This document shows, piece after piece, positions 1-8,915 of a stretch of DNA of 64,000 bases. Each line of letters starts with the position of its first letter. Positions within the stretch are counted from its first letter, which is position 1. A program made the position numbers and the translations under genes. The notes below the pieces were generated by a model. It had not been told where the DNA came from. It made no database searches and saw only the letters and a program-made list of their open reading frames with translations. Source of the DNA: Pleomorphomonas sp. (lineage in GTDB: Bacteria > Pseudomonadota > Alphaproteobacteria > Rhizobiales > Pleomorphomonadaceae); NCBI GenBank assembly GCA_029976075.1, contig JARKNW010000035.1, positions 124,001 to 188,000 on the forward strand, read 5' to 3'.

Positions 1-338
1 AGTGCACGTCGGGCGTTGTTGATCGTCGAGACGATCTTGCCACGATGACGGACGATGCCGGCATCGCCCACCAGCCGCTCGACATCGGCATCGGTGAAGG
101 CGGCAACGGTCGGAATGTCGAAGCCGGCGAAGGCAGCACGGAAATTCTCGCGCTTTCTCAAGATGGTGATCCAGGCGAGGCCCGACTGGAAACCTTCAAG
201 GCATAGCTTTTCGAAGAGACGCGTGTCGTCCGAGACCGGTCTTCCCCATTCCTCGTCGTGATAGCGACGATAAAGCGGATCGTTGCCCGCCCAGAAGCAG
301 CGCTTGATACCGTCTTCGCCAGTGATGATGCCGTCCAT
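1..338 (-). CDS. tag: DNA-3-methyladenine glycosylase I (partial, 3' end outside window)
   Basis: Base-excision repair enzyme that removes 3-methyladenine from alkylated DNA in the cytoplasm. The 112 visible residues carry the family N-terminus: RCFWAGNDPLYRRYHDEEWG at residues 13-32, with C14 and H27 as the first zinc ligands of the Tag zinc-snap, followed by LFEKLCLEGFQSGLAW. The start is the ATG at 338; an upstream ATG at 355 is in another frame. The gene reads leftward off the edge, so its C-terminus cannot be checked. It lies downstream of cheZ but is separated from it by a strong terminator, so it probably has its own promoter. Confidence 0.93.
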   Translation of the reverse strand, partial: MDGIITGEDGIKRCFWAGNDPLYRRYHDEEWGRPVSDDTRLFEKLCLEGFQSGLAWITILRKRENFRAAFAGFDIPTVAAFTDADVERLVGDAGIVRHRGKIVSTINNARRA

Positions 339-407
339 GCCGTTCGCCCCGCCATAATGCTACTGGCGAGACCTTAGCGACGTTGGCCGCCCTGAAGTGG
401 CAGCAGC

Positions 408-435
408 AAAAACGGCGGCCGGATTCCGGCCGCCG
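408..435 (-). terminator. Rho-independent terminator of cheZ
   Basis: A perfect 10-bp GC-rich stem (413-422 with 426-435, loop ATT) is followed on the minus strand by five T residues (A408-A412 on the plus strand). It sits 24 bases after the cheZ stop codon. Confidence 0.85.
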
Positions 436-458
436 CAAACCATCCCATCGAAAGCTTT

Positions 459-1163
459 TCAGGCGAACAGCGCGTCAATGTCGTCCTGCGTTGCGCGATC
501 GGCGGTGGGCAGTGCCGGACCGTTGAGAAGCGCGGCGTCACCGACGCGGCGGAGCGATTCATCGGCTTCGATCGAGTTGAAGGCTTCCATGCCACCCCAG
601 ATTTCCATCATCCGGTTGACGCGGTCTTCAATGAAACGAAGGACATTGACGACCTTGGTGATGCGCTGTCCGGTGAGGTCCTGGAAGTTGCAAGCCTCAT
701 AAATCGCGAGCACGCGCTCCTGGATGTCGGCGGCCATCGCCTGGCGATCACCCTTGAGATGGGCGACGAGGTTGTTGGCATCGTCGTCGATCTTTTCCAC
801 AGCCGACAGAATGTTCTCCGTCGCCTGCTCCGTACCTCTGACCACGGCATCGAGCTCATCGGTGACGCGGCTCATGTCCTCGCCCTTGAAGCCTGAGACG
901 TGCAGGCTGGCAATTTCCTGCTTGGTGCGTGAAATCGCTTCCTGAATGGTTTCCATTTCCGTCTTCAGCTTGTAGGCCTCGGTGAACTGCTTCTGGTAAT
1001 CCGCGATGATGTCCTTGCTGATCTCCTGATGCGGCTTGACCAGCTTCTTGATCTCGCTGAGTTCATGGAGGATCGCGTCCGCACCAAAGCCGGTTGCCTG
1101 CTCAGACACCGCCCCGACGCCAAGCATAGCTTCGATTCGATAAGCCTTGCGAGCCAACGCCAT
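459..1163 (-). CDS. cheZ: CheY-phosphate phosphatase CheZ, alphaproteobacterial type
   Basis: Dephosphorylates CheY-P and ends the chemotaxis signal. The 234-residue protein is mostly long helices, with the family core NFQDLTGQRITKVV (residues 159-172; Q161 at the position of the catalytic Gln) and a C-terminal acidic CheY-tether TQDDIDALFA. The start is the ATG at 1163, preceded by GAGGAGTGGAAT; a longer reading to 1475 would add about 100 residues that look non-coding. No other che gene is adjacent, so cheZ stands alone here, but two chemoreceptor genes occur later in the window. Confidence 0.9.
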   Translation of the reverse strand: MALARKAYRIEAMLGVGAVSEQATGFGADAILHELSEIKKLVKPHQEISKDIIADYQKQFTEAYKLKTEMETIQEAISRTKQEIASLHVSGFKGEDMSRVTDELDAVVRGTEQATENILSAVEKIDDDANNLVAHLKGDRQAMAADIQERVLAIYEACNFQDLTGQRITKVVNVLRFIEDRVNRMMEIWGGMEAFNSIEADESLRRVGDAALLNGPALPTADRATQDDIDALFA

Positions 1164-1477
1164 ATTCCACTCCTCGCATCCGCGGCAGAAAGGTTTCGCT
1201 CGATCATGCGACGCCGCTGAGTTGCTAAACTCTAGGGCTAGGCGGTTAACAACGCGTATGTTGGAAACAATGCCAGAGAAAAATTCGTCCGGAGTTTCAT
1301 ATAGTTGCCAGCTTTCTAGATACCTTTTCTTAACCATGCCGGCAAATCGGTCAAATTGAAGGGAATGGGGTCGCATCTCGTTCACCATTCCTAGAGCGCC
1401 CTCTCCTAGCCTTGTTCTCGGTGCGCGGACAGCCGGATTGCTGACCGTGCCATACCGATCAACCGAGGTTCCCACCG
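1164..1477. other. Intergenic region between divergent cheZ and an L,D-transpeptidase gene
   Basis: A 314-bp divergent spacer. It must hold the promoters of cheZ (leftward) and of the transpeptidase gene (rightward). No RNA gene, repeat or confident operator could be recognised in it. Confidence 0.5.
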
Positions 1478-2188
1478 ATGAGAGCTGCCGCCTTGTTCCT
1501 CGCAGGGGTTGCCGCCGTCGTGATCACGACCGGTTCGGCCGTCGCCCAGGCGGGCCGTTATCTCGCTCCACCGCCAATCGTATTGTCGCCCAATCTCACT
1601 GATCCCTGGGTCATGCAGCTTCAGCCGGGAAACGTTCCGATTTATGCGGCGCCACAGGCGCGCAGCCCTCGGGCATGGTCATCGCCAGCTGAAGCCCCTG
1701 CTGCAAAGGTGGCCCGCAAGGTCGATCCGCGCTCGCTGCCACTGGCGCCGGAGTTTCTGCCTCAGGAAGTCACATATGATGGGCCGGCCGCACCAGGCTC
1801 CATCGTCATCGATACCGTCAATCGTTTCCTGTACCTCGTCGGGGATGGTGGAACGGCACGTCGTTACGGCGTCGGTGTGGGGCGTCCCGGCTTTACCTGG
1901 GCGGGCGAACACCGCATCACGCGCAAGGCCGAATGGCCCGACTGGCATCCGCCTGTCGAGATGCGCCAGCGGCAACCTGGGCTGCCTGTGATGATGCCGG
2001 GCGGTCCGAAAAATCCGCTCGGGGCACGTGCGATGTACCTGGGATCGACGCTCTATCGCATCCATGGCACCGCCGAGCCCTGGACAATCGGTCACGCCGT
2101 TTCCTCCGGCTGCATCCGCATGCGCAACGAAGACGTCACGGATCTCTATCAGCGCGTAAAGGTCGGCACCCGCGTTATCGTGTTGTAA
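1478..2188 (+). CDS. L,D-transpeptidase (YkuD domain), secreted
   Basis: Predicted periplasmic peptidoglycan cross-linking enzyme forming 3-3 links or anchoring proteins to the wall. The 236-residue product starts with a signal peptide (hydrophobic core residues 4-20, then AVAQA), a proline-rich linker, and a C-terminal YkuD domain. The catalytic signature HGT...SSGCIRMRNEDV is complete, with C212 as the nucleophile. Start ATG at 1478. A second, similar enzyme (lipoprotein version) follows after a terminator; the YGVGVGR and GTRV blocks are shared, so the two look like old duplicates. Confidence 0.92.
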   Translation: MRAAALFLAGVAAVVITTGSAVAQAGRYLAPPPIVLSPNLTDPWVMQLQPGNVPIYAAPQARSPRAWSSPAEAPAAKVARKVDPRSLPLAPEFLPQEVTYDGPAAPGSIVIDTVNRFLYLVGDGGTARRYGVGVGRPGFTWAGEHRITRKAEWPDWHPPVEMRQRQPGLPVMMPGGPKNPLGARAMYLGSTLYRIHGTAEPWTIGHAVSSGCIRMRNEDVTDLYQRVKVGTRVIVL

Positions 2189-2243
2189 GCGCCGCACCCG
2201 AGCATTTTTTGCCTCAGGCCGGGTCACGCGTACCTTTTTCTGC

Positions 2244-2284
2244 GGCGGCGGTCTCGACACAGAAGACCGCCGCCTTCTAGTTTC
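2244..2284 (+). terminator. Terminator after the first L,D-transpeptidase gene
   Basis: An 11-bp perfect stem (2244-2254 with 2264-2274) around a 9-base loop, followed by a T-containing tail (TTCTAGTTTC). Confidence 0.75.
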
Positions 2285-2347
2285 ACGAAATTATCGTGAT
2301 TCGCCTATGTTGCGCCGGTTGGCGCCCCCACCCTTTCAGGTCCGTTC

Positions 2348-3028
2348 ATGGTGAAACTATCCGTCGTTCCGGCGCGCCCGCTCATGCTGGCGTTGATTGC
2401 CGGATTTGCTCTTTCCGCATGCGTTTCATCGAAGCCGGTGGAACCTCCCACACCGCCGCCGGTCGTCGAAGCTCCCGCTCCCGTCAAGCCGCTGTCCTAC
2501 CTGCCCGACGACACGGCCGACGATGCGCGTGATCTCAACCTGACGGGCGACCAGTTGCCCCCGGAGCGTTTCCGTCGGACCGAGATCGACTATCAGACCG
2601 ACGAGCCCCCCGGCACGGTGATCGTCGATACCGGAGAGAAGCATCTCTATCTCATCGAGGAAGGCGGAAAGGCGCTTCGCTACGGCGTCGGCGTCGGTCG
2701 CGAAGGCTTTGCCTGGAAAGGCACGGTCGAGATCGGCAGCCGTCAGAAGTGGCCGCGCTGGTTCCCGCCAAAGGAGATGGTGGCTCGAGAAAGAGCGCGG
2801 GGACATAACATCCCCGACATGATGGAAGGTCAGGTCGGCAACCCGCTAGGTGCCCGCGCCCTCTATCTCTATGACGGCACGAAGGATACGCTGTTCCGTA
2901 TTCATGGCACCTTCGAGCCGAAGAGCATCGGGACCAACGCATCCTCAGGCTGCATCCGTATGGCCAATGCCGATGTGATGGATCTCTATGAGCGTGTCCA
3001 GGTTGGCACACGCGTGGTGGTCCGCTGA
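2348..3028 (+). CDS. L,D-transpeptidase lipoprotein (YkuD domain)
   Basis: A second peptidoglycan L,D-transpeptidase, 226 residues. The N-terminus is a lipoprotein signal with lipobox LSAC (C25), so the enzyme should be membrane-anchored in the envelope. A Pro-rich linker (residues 32-50) precedes the YkuD domain, which has HGTFEP and SSGCIRMANADV with catalytic C202. Start ATG at 2348. It differs from its neighbour mainly in anchoring, which suggests the pair divides work between soluble and anchored pools; that is inference. Confidence 0.92.
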   Translation: MVKLSVVPARPLMLALIAGFALSACVSSKPVEPPTPPPVVEAPAPVKPLSYLPDDTADDARDLNLTGDQLPPERFRRTEIDYQTDEPPGTVIVDTGEKHLYLIEEGGKALRYGVGVGREGFAWKGTVEIGSRQKWPRWFPPKEMVARERARGHNIPDMMEGQVGNPLGARALYLYDGTKDTLFRIHGTFEPKSIGTNASSGCIRMANADVMDLYERVQVGTRVVVR

Positions 3029-3049
3029 CCGCCTCCCATGCATCGAAAG

Positions 3050-3075
3050 CCCGCCCCTCAACATTTTGGGGCGGG
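3050..3075. terminator. Bidirectional terminator between convergent genes
   Basis: A perfect 8-bp stem (CCCGCCCC 3050-3057 with GGGGCGGG 3068-3075) with an A/T-rich loop lies between the ends of the transpeptidase and LprI-like genes. Confidence 0.65.
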
Positions 3076-3088
3076 TCTCAGACAGGGT

Positions 3089-3421
3089 TCAGAACTGATC
3101 GATCCGCTTGGTGTAGGCGTCCAGAACACAGCCACGCGGATCGCCGGTCTGAGCGCATTTCAGCATTTGCGATCGCCAGGCGCGCTGCGACGCCTTGAGT
3201 TCCGGGACCTGATCGGCGCTGGCACGCGAGAGCGCTCGTGCGAAATCCCGGGCCAGTCTCAGATCGAGGTCAGCGAGCGCATCGTCGCCGCAGATCATCT
3301 TCTCGACTTCCGCTCTGGCACTATCGCAATCGAAACTGGGTTGCGCCGCCCTGACCGGCAGCGCCAACATCGCCAAAAAGACGATGGCAACGAAGCCAGT
3401 ACTTGCCGCCAGCCCGCTCAT
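3089..3421 (-). CDS. LprI-family (DUF1311) secreted protein
   Basis: A small exported protein (110 residues) of the family named after mycobacterial LprI, some members of which bind lysozyme. A signal peptide (residues 5-24, ending VRAA) is followed by the core CDSARAEVEKMICGDDALADL, with the paired cysteines and the helical RAWR segment typical of the family, then two more cysteines (MLKCAQ, RGCVLDAY). The start ATG at 3421 gives a proper signal peptide; the longer reading to 3562 does not. It is convergent with the transpeptidase genes, which hints at a cell-wall context. Function is unproven. Confidence 0.78.
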   Translation of the reverse strand: MSGLAASTGFVAIVFLAMLALPVRAAQPSFDCDSARAEVEKMICGDDALADLDLRLARDFARALSRASADQVPELKASQRAWRSQMLKCAQTGDPRGCVLDAYTKRIDQF

Positions 3422-3741
3422 GACTCGTTCCCTTTTTGCTGCGCAACGACTTCGAGTTGCAAAATCGATCAACTGATCTCGGAGTGACCCGTCGGTTCTC
3501 CAAAGATTAGCGCATGATCCGGCTGTCCGTCCATGGCCGCCTTTCGTGGACTGAACAGCCACATGGCTAAAGATACTGAAACATTGGCCCTTTCGAGGAC
3601 AAAAGCCGGCTTTTGGGAGTCGGTAATATTTTCGTCAGCCCCGATGCCGAGGGCACGACGGCCGCCGTTTCGTTCGCCGATTGCGAATATCGATCGTTGC
3701 GCGTATCACCTTGTCCACGAAATAAATGGAACAGGGATATA

Positions 3742-4509
3742 ATGACCGCGTCGAAACTTCGGGTTGGCCTCTTCGTGACCTGCCTGGTCGATTTCTTCCG
3801 GCCCACAGTCGGCTTTTCGGCCGTCAAGCTACTCGAGGACGCCGGCTGCGATGTGTTCGTGCCGGCGGCACAGACTTGTTGCGGCCAGCCAGCCTACAAT
3901 TCGGGTGACCGCGCCGGTGCGCGGGTATTGGCCGAGCAAGTCATTGCCCTTTTCGAGACGTTCGATCACGTCGTGGTCCCCTCGGGATCCTGCGCAGGCA
4001 TGATCAAGACGCACTATCCGGACCTTTTCTCAGGCGAACCCGGCTGGCAGCTTCGCGCCGAGCGGCTCGCCACCAAGACGCACGAACTCACCTCTTTCCT
4101 GGTCGACATACTCGGCGTCTCCCCACGACCCGTCACGTGGGAGGGAACGGCAACCTATCACGATTCATGTTCCGGCCTTCGAGAGCTTGGCATCAAGGCC
4201 CAGCCCCGCCAACTACTGTCGGCGGTTGATGGGCTGGCTGTCAGGGAGATGCGCGATCCCGAGGCTTGCTGCGGCTTTGGCGGGACATTCTGCGTGAAAT
4301 ATGACGAGATTTCCAACGCCATCGTCGACCGGAAGGCGGCCGACATCAAGGCGACCGGCGCCGACTTGCTGCTGGCAGGGGATCTCGGATGCCTTCTCAA
4401 CATGGCCGGCAAGTTGAAACGCGATGGCAGCAGAGTTGAGGTTCGCCACGTCGCCGAGGTCCTGGCCGGCATGACTTCCGGTCCGGCTATCGGAGAGACC
4501 CGAAAATGA
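3742..4509 (+). CDS. lutA: L-lactate oxidation Fe-S protein LutA
   Basis: First subunit of the LutABC complex, which oxidises L-lactate to pyruvate independently of the classic dehydrogenases. The 255-residue protein has the two CCG-domain cysteine motifs (TCCGQPAYNSG and EACCGFGGTFCVKY) that ligate iron-sulfur clusters. The ATG at 3742 gives the family N-terminus (KLRVGLFVTCLVDFFRP); the open frame upstream to 3613 is not conserved-looking. Its stop overlaps the lutB start (ATGA), which indicates translational coupling. Confidence 0.93.
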   Translation: MTASKLRVGLFVTCLVDFFRPTVGFSAVKLLEDAGCDVFVPAAQTCCGQPAYNSGDRAGARVLAEQVIALFETFDHVVVPSGSCAGMIKTHYPDLFSGEPGWQLRAERLATKTHELTSFLVDILGVSPRPVTWEGTATYHDSCSGLRELGIKAQPRQLLSAVDGLAVREMRDPEACCGFGGTFCVKYDEISNAIVDRKAADIKATGADLLLAGDLGCLLNMAGKLKRDGSRVEVRHVAEVLAGMTSGPAIGETRK

Positions 4510-5930
4510 GCGCCAGCCTGACTTCCGCATCATTCCCGAAGAATGCCCAGGCGGCGCTGGCCAATCCGCAACTCCTCAAGGCGATCGCCCATATCGAGGA
4601 AACGCTGGTCAGCGGCCGGAAGAGGGCCGCCGACGCACTGCCGGAGTTCGACGCCCTGCGCGATACCGGCCGCGACATCAAGGTACATACGCTGAAGCAC
4701 CTCGACCTCTACCTCGAAGCCTTCGAGAAAAGGGTGGTTGAGGCTGGCGGCTTCGTCCACTGGGCCGCCGACGCTGCCGAAGCCAACCGCATCATTCTCG
4801 ACATCTGCAGGGCAGCCGGTGCACGCCGGGTCACAAAGGGCAAGTCGATGATCACCGAGGAGGTTGGCCTCAACGCCTTCCTCCAGGAAAACGGCATCAC
4901 GCCGGTAGAGACCGACCTTGGCGAGTACATCATCCAGCTCAGGGGCGAGACGCCGAGCCACATCATTGCCCCAGCGGTGCATGTCAACAAGGAGCAGGTG
5001 GCGGCCGACTTCCGGCGAGCGCATACAAAGCTCGATCCCAACCGCAACCTCGAAGAGCCGACCTCATTGCTCGCCGAGGCGCGCGGCGAGCTCCGCGAGC
5101 GCTTCCTTTCAGCCGATGTCGGCATCACCGGTGCCAACTTTTTGGTCGCCGAGACAGGGTCGACGGTCATCGTCACCAATGAAGGCAATGGCGATCTGAC
5201 CCAGATCCTGCCGAAGACGCACATCGTCCTCGCCTCCATCGAAAAGGTGGTGCCGACGCTTGAGGATGTCGCCACCATCATGCGCCTCCTAGCGCGCTCG
5301 GCGACCGGTCAGGAGATGAGCGTCTATACGACTTTCTCCACTGGCCCTCGTCGCCCCGACGATCCCGACGGCCCCGAAGCCTTCCATGTGGTGCTGCTCG
5401 ACAACGGCCGCTCGGCAATGCTCGGCACCGAGTTCGAGGACATGCTGCGCTGCATTCGATGCGGCGCCTGCATCAACCATTGCCCGGTCTACCGCTCCGT
5501 CGGCGGGCACGCGTATGGCTCGGTCTATCCCGGCCCGATGGGTTCCGTGCTGACACCCTCATTGCAGGGGCTCGAAAAGTCAGCCCATCTTGCCAATGCA
5601 TCCACCCTATGCGGTCGCTGCGAGAGCGTCTGCCCGATGCGCATTCCCCTGCCCAAGATGTTGCGGCATTGGCGGGAAAAGGAGTTCGAGCGGCACCTCA
5701 CGCCGAGGAAGACGCGCTTTGGTCTTGCCGTCTGGCGCTTCCTGGCTGGGCGACCGCGTCTTTATGGCGCAGCGACGCGGTTCGCCGCCTGGAGTCTCGC
5801 TCGTCTCGCCGGAAAGCAAGGGACGCTCCGCCAAGCACCGCTTGCCGGCGCCTGGACACGCTGGCGGGACCTGCCAGCGCCGGAAGGCGGCACCTTCCGC
5901 ACCGAATGGGCAAAGCGGGGGCGGAAATGA
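4506..5930 (+). CDS. lutB: L-lactate oxidation Fe-S protein LutB
   Basis: Electron-transfer subunit of LutABC, 474 residues, of normal length. The N-terminal two thirds are the LUD domain (KGKSMITEEVGLN, ETGSTVIVTNEGNGD). The C-terminal third carries two ferredoxin-type clusters: C316-x2-C319-x2-C322-x3-C326, and C369-x2-C372-x3-C376. It overlaps lutA by four bases and lutC by four bases (ATGA at both joints), so the three subunits are made from one message in a fixed ratio. Confidence 0.95.
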   Translation: MSASLTSASFPKNAQAALANPQLLKAIAHIEETLVSGRKRAADALPEFDALRDTGRDIKVHTLKHLDLYLEAFEKRVVEAGGFVHWAADAAEANRIILDICRAAGARRVTKGKSMITEEVGLNAFLQENGITPVETDLGEYIIQLRGETPSHIIAPAVHVNKEQVAADFRRAHTKLDPNRNLEEPTSLLAEARGELRERFLSADVGITGANFLVAETGSTVIVTNEGNGDLTQILPKTHIVLASIEKVVPTLEDVATIMRLLARSATGQEMSVYTTFSTGPRRPDDPDGPEAFHVVLLDNGRSAMLGTEFEDMLRCIRCGACINHCPVYRSVGGHAYGSVYPGPMGSVLTPSLQGLEKSAHLANASTLCGRCESVCPMRIPLPKMLRHWREKEFERHLTPRKTRFGLAVWRFLAGRPRLYGAATRFAAWSLARLAGKQGTLRQAPLAGAWTRWRDLPAPEGGTFRTEWAKRGRK

Positions 5931-6601
5931 CATCGAGCCGTGACGCCATTCTGGGGCGTATCCGCAAGTCTCTGAATGCTTCGGACACCGACGCTCCGCG
6001 CCGTGCGGCTGTTCACCATCGCTTGACCGACACGCCGCGCAACATCGTTCCGGCGCGCGGACAACTGCCGCATGCCGAGAGGGTGGAACTGTTTGTCCGC
6101 AAGGCTCGCGAAGTGTTCGCCAGCGTCTCTCGCCTCGACAGTCACGACGATGTCCCCACTGCTGTGGCAGAGTACCTCCGTGAGCGAAATCTGCCGCAGT
6201 CCATACGGCGCGGCAATGACCCGCGCCTTGCCAGCCTGCCGTGGGAGCGGCAAGCCCAGCTGGCGATAACCGTCGGCCGAAGCGACGGCAAGGATCTCGC
6301 CGGCCTTAGCCACGCCGACGCAGGCGTTGCCGAGACTGGTACGGTGGTGCTGACTTCCGGAGCGGATAATCCCACTACGCTCAATTTCCTGCCCGACCAC
6401 CACATCGTGGTGGTCGACGCCTCGACTGTGGCCGGCGACTATGAGACGGTGTGGGCCAATCTTCGGCAGCGCTTCGGCGCCGGGACGATGCCGCGCACGG
6501 TCAATCTGGTGACTGGCCCTTCCCGATCCGCCGATATCGAGGAAACGCTTCTGCTCGGCGCCCATGGTCCGCGCAGCCTTCACTTGCTGGTGGTAGGGTA
6601 A
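5927..6601 (+). CDS. lutC: Lactate utilization protein LutC (LUD domain)
   Basis: Third LutABC subunit, 224 residues, a single LUD domain. Visible signatures are GLSHADAGVAETGTVVLTSG, FLPDHHIVV and the C-terminal GAHGPRSLHLLVVG. The start ATG at 5927 overlaps the lutB stop; a larger reading in this frame from 5459 runs across lutB and is spurious. A LysE-family exporter gene begins four bases after the stop and is probably co-transcribed. Confidence 0.94.
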   Translation: MTSSRDAILGRIRKSLNASDTDAPRRAAVHHRLTDTPRNIVPARGQLPHAERVELFVRKAREVFASVSRLDSHDDVPTAVAEYLRERNLPQSIRRGNDPRLASLPWERQAQLAITVGRSDGKDLAGLSHADAGVAETGTVVLTSGADNPTTLNFLPDHHIVVVDASTVAGDYETVWANLRQRFGAGTMPRTVNLVTGPSRSADIEETLLLGAHGPRSLHLLVVG

Positions 6602-6604
6602 TCG

Positions 6605-7219
6605 ATGCCAATCCTGACGCTCGTTTTCTACACCGGCGCACTCGCCGTTGCGGCAGCCTCCCCTGGTCCCGGCATGACGGCCGTCGTGGCACGGGCGCTC
6701 GGCGGCGGGTTCAGGGCCGGCATGACCTTCATCGTAGGCATCGTCTTCGGCGACCTGTTCTACCTGACGCTCGCCATCTTCGGCCTCGCATCGCTGGCCC
6801 AGGAGTTCAATCTTGCCTTCCTGGTGATCCGCTACATGGGCGCTGCCTATCTTCTATATCTGGCCTACAAACTCTGGACATCACATGCCGATCCGGCAAC
6901 CGTGGCGGCAAAGGTACGCTCCGAAAGCGCGTGCCGGACGGTGCTGGGTGGCTTCACGCTGACGCTCGGCAATCCCAAGACCATCGTCTTCTACATGGCG
7001 CTGTTGCCATCGTTGATGCCGATCGAGACGATCACGCTCACGGGCTATTTCGAGCTGATCGGAATTTCCATCGTGACGCTGACTGCCGTCGGCGTGATCT
7101 ACGCAGCGGCGGCGGCCGGCGCGCGAGAGTTTTTCCGTAGTCCCAAGGCCATGCAGCGCCTCAACCGCACCGCTGGCGCCATGATGGCTGGCGCTGCGGC
7201 TGCGGTCGTCGCGCGGTAG
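6605..7219 (+). CDS. LysE/RhtB family exporter
   Basis: Inner-membrane efflux protein for amino acids or related small molecules; 204 residues with about six hydrophobic segments. The family motif SPGPGMTAVVARALGGGFRAG (split here as SPGPGM at residues 19-24 and the following RALGGG) and the GNPKT block near residue 122 are both present. It starts four bases after lutC, so it may belong to the lactate operon. What it exports is unknown; export of alanine or another overflow product of pyruvate would fit but is inference. Confidence 0.88.
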   Translation: MPILTLVFYTGALAVAAASPGPGMTAVVARALGGGFRAGMTFIVGIVFGDLFYLTLAIFGLASLAQEFNLAFLVIRYMGAAYLLYLAYKLWTSHADPATVAAKVRSESACRTVLGGFTLTLGNPKTIVFYMALLPSLMPIETITLTGYFELIGISIVTLTAVGVIYAAAAAGAREFFRSPKAMQRLNRTAGAMMAGAAAAVVAR

Positions 7220-7240
7220 ACTCGCTTCCTTCCGAGGCTG

Positions 7241-8134
7241 TCACTCGGCCGCCATGCTCATGGCCTGCTCGGCGGCACCGAGGTTGCCGAGCGACGTGAC
7301 GATATGCTTGGCAAGCGCGTCGTGGATCGGGCTCTTGGCATGCTCGGCGCGCAGGAGGCCGATCTCCGCCGGCTCGAGCTCGGGGAATCCTTCACACAGG
7401 CCGAGGATACGCATGTTGGCCTTGAGCGCGCTTTCCGGCAGCACCGACACGGCGAGACCAGCCAGCACGGCGCCTGAGAGCGCCAGAGCGGCGCTGGAAA
7501 TATAAGCCACGCGGAAACGCCGCCCCTCGCGATCGAGGGCGCGGACGACATTGGCGCGCCAGCAGCAGTCGTCTGGACCGAGCGCCAGCGGCACGGGGTC
7601 GAGTTCGTGGACGCTGTGGTCGCGCGAGCCGACCCAGAACAGAGGCTCCCGCCGGATCACCTCGCCACGCAGGGAACCGTAATAGCCGTGGTTGATGATA
7701 CCGAGGTCGAGCCGACCGTCGCGGATCATGTCCGAGACGGTCACCGAACGCTGGCACTCGACGGTAATCTCGATCAGCGGGTTGATGCGCGAGAAGCCCG
7801 CCAACACCGGCGGCAACAGGCGATCGGCATAATCGTCGGGGATACCAAGACGCACCGAACCGGTCAGGCCAGGATCTTCGAAGGCAGCCAGCGTCTCGTC
7901 GTTGAGGCGAATGAGGCGTCGCGCATATTCAAGAAGACGCCGGCCGTCCTCGGTGAGGCGACTCTGGCGGCCGTCGCGGGAAAAAATCGGCTTGCCGACA
8001 CGATCCTCGAGGCGACGCATCTGCATGGAAACCGCCGACTGCGTCTTGTGAACGACATCTGCGGCGGCCGTGAACGAACCCACCTCGGCGATGGCGACGA
8101 AAGTCCTTAATTGATCAAGGTCGAGAACGTTCAT
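7241..8134 (-). CDS. LysR-family transcriptional regulator (VtlR-like candidate)
   Basis: DNA-binding regulator of 297 residues. An N-terminal winged helix (LDQLRTFVAIAEVGSFTAAA, then KTQSAVSMQMRRLE as recognition helix) precedes a periplasmic-binding-fold effector domain. The ATG at 8134 has AGGA upstream and the normal LysR spacing; a TTG at 8143 would add three residues. It is convergent with the LysE gene and divergent from a DUF1127 gene 272 bp away. In Brucella the LysR protein VtlR activates DUF1127 genes, so this pairing may be the same circuit; that link is inference. Confidence 0.9.
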   Translation of the reverse strand: MNVLDLDQLRTFVAIAEVGSFTAAADVVHKTQSAVSMQMRRLEDRVGKPIFSRDGRQSRLTEDGRRLLEYARRLIRLNDETLAAFEDPGLTGSVRLGIPDDYADRLLPPVLAGFSRINPLIEITVECQRSVTVSDMIRDGRLDLGIINHGYYGSLRGEVIRREPLFWVGSRDHSVHELDPVPLALGPDDCCWRANVVRALDREGRRFRVAYISSAALALSGAVLAGLAVSVLPESALKANMRILGLCEGFPELEPAEIGLLRAEHAKSPIHDALAKHIVTSLGNLGAAEQAMSMAAE

Positions 8135-8406
8135 CTTCAACAATCCTGATGAATGCCCAATCAGCGTGGTTGCCGAGGAGTGTCGCCGGTTTTCGGGTGG
8201 CGCCCCATCGCCCCGCGTGATCTCATGCTGTCACGGCATTGATATCAAATTCCGTCATGGAAAGCATCAAAAACATGCGTTGGACTGATTGATAGCCCTA
8301 TGAGATAAATCCACTATCGAAACACGGCAGAGGCGTTCCTACCTCAGATACGCGATGCTGCCATGTTCTGCCCAACAGGCAGTTCAAGTTCGCTGGAGCC
8401 AAGAGA

Positions 8407-8730
8407 ATGACCCTGATCCTTGATCATTCGTCCTCGAGCCGCGTCTCCCCCCTTCGCCCCTTGAACGAGGCGATGCGTCTCGTGGGTGCCCTGTTCAGCC
8501 GCATTGGCGCGCTGATTGCTGCGGAAATTGACCGCCGGCAAACCATGCAGCTGCTCGAGTTCGATGCGCACGCTCTAAAGGACATGGGGATTTCCCATGC
8601 CGATGTCGAAGGTGCGCTGCTCGTACCGATCAATCGCAAGCCGAGCTATTCGCTGGCTGCCCGACGTGCTGAAGCCCGACGCGCCGAGCGGGAGCAGGCC
8701 CTTGAGGCCGCCGCTGCGCTTCGTGATTAA
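8407..8730 (+). CDS. DUF1127 small protein
   Basis: A 107-residue protein with the short DUF1127 motif MQLLEFDAHALKDMGISHADVEGAL near residues 48-70 and an Arg/Ala-rich tail. DUF1127 proteins are small basic proteins common in Rhizobiales; some bind RNA and influence phosphate and carbon metabolism. It is transcribed divergently from the LysR gene and followed by a perfect hairpin. The start ATG at 8407 has AAGAG upstream. Confidence 0.85.
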   Translation: MTLILDHSSSSRVSPLRPLNEAMRLVGALFSRIGALIAAEIDRRQTMQLLEFDAHALKDMGISHADVEGALLVPINRKPSYSLAARRAEARRAEREQALEAAAALRD

Positions 8731-8810
8731 CACGTACGTATTTCATAAGAGATCCACATCAGTCCGACCTGAAACATTCATCAGGCTTATGAAGTGGTAA
8801 ATGAAATATC

Positions 8811-8837
8811 AACGGGGCTTCCATGCGAAGCCCCGTT
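8811..8837 (+). terminator. Hairpin after the first DUF1127 gene
   Basis: A perfect 11-bp inverted repeat (8811-8821 with 8827-8837, loop CATGC). There is no T-run after it, so it may be a weak terminator or an RNA-stabilising hairpin between the two DUF1127 genes. Confidence 0.55.
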
Positions 8838-8915
8838 GTCGCCTTCACCCTGAACCTCAACCCCTGACCCAACGCGCAACGCGCAAACCATCCAAAGCCC
8901 CTTATGGAGCCGATC

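Noticed and set aside
5459..6601. A longer lutC frame starting inside lutB
   Set aside because: The ATG at 5927 overlaps the lutB stop and begins the conserved LutC sequence; the upstream part is the wrong frame of lutB.
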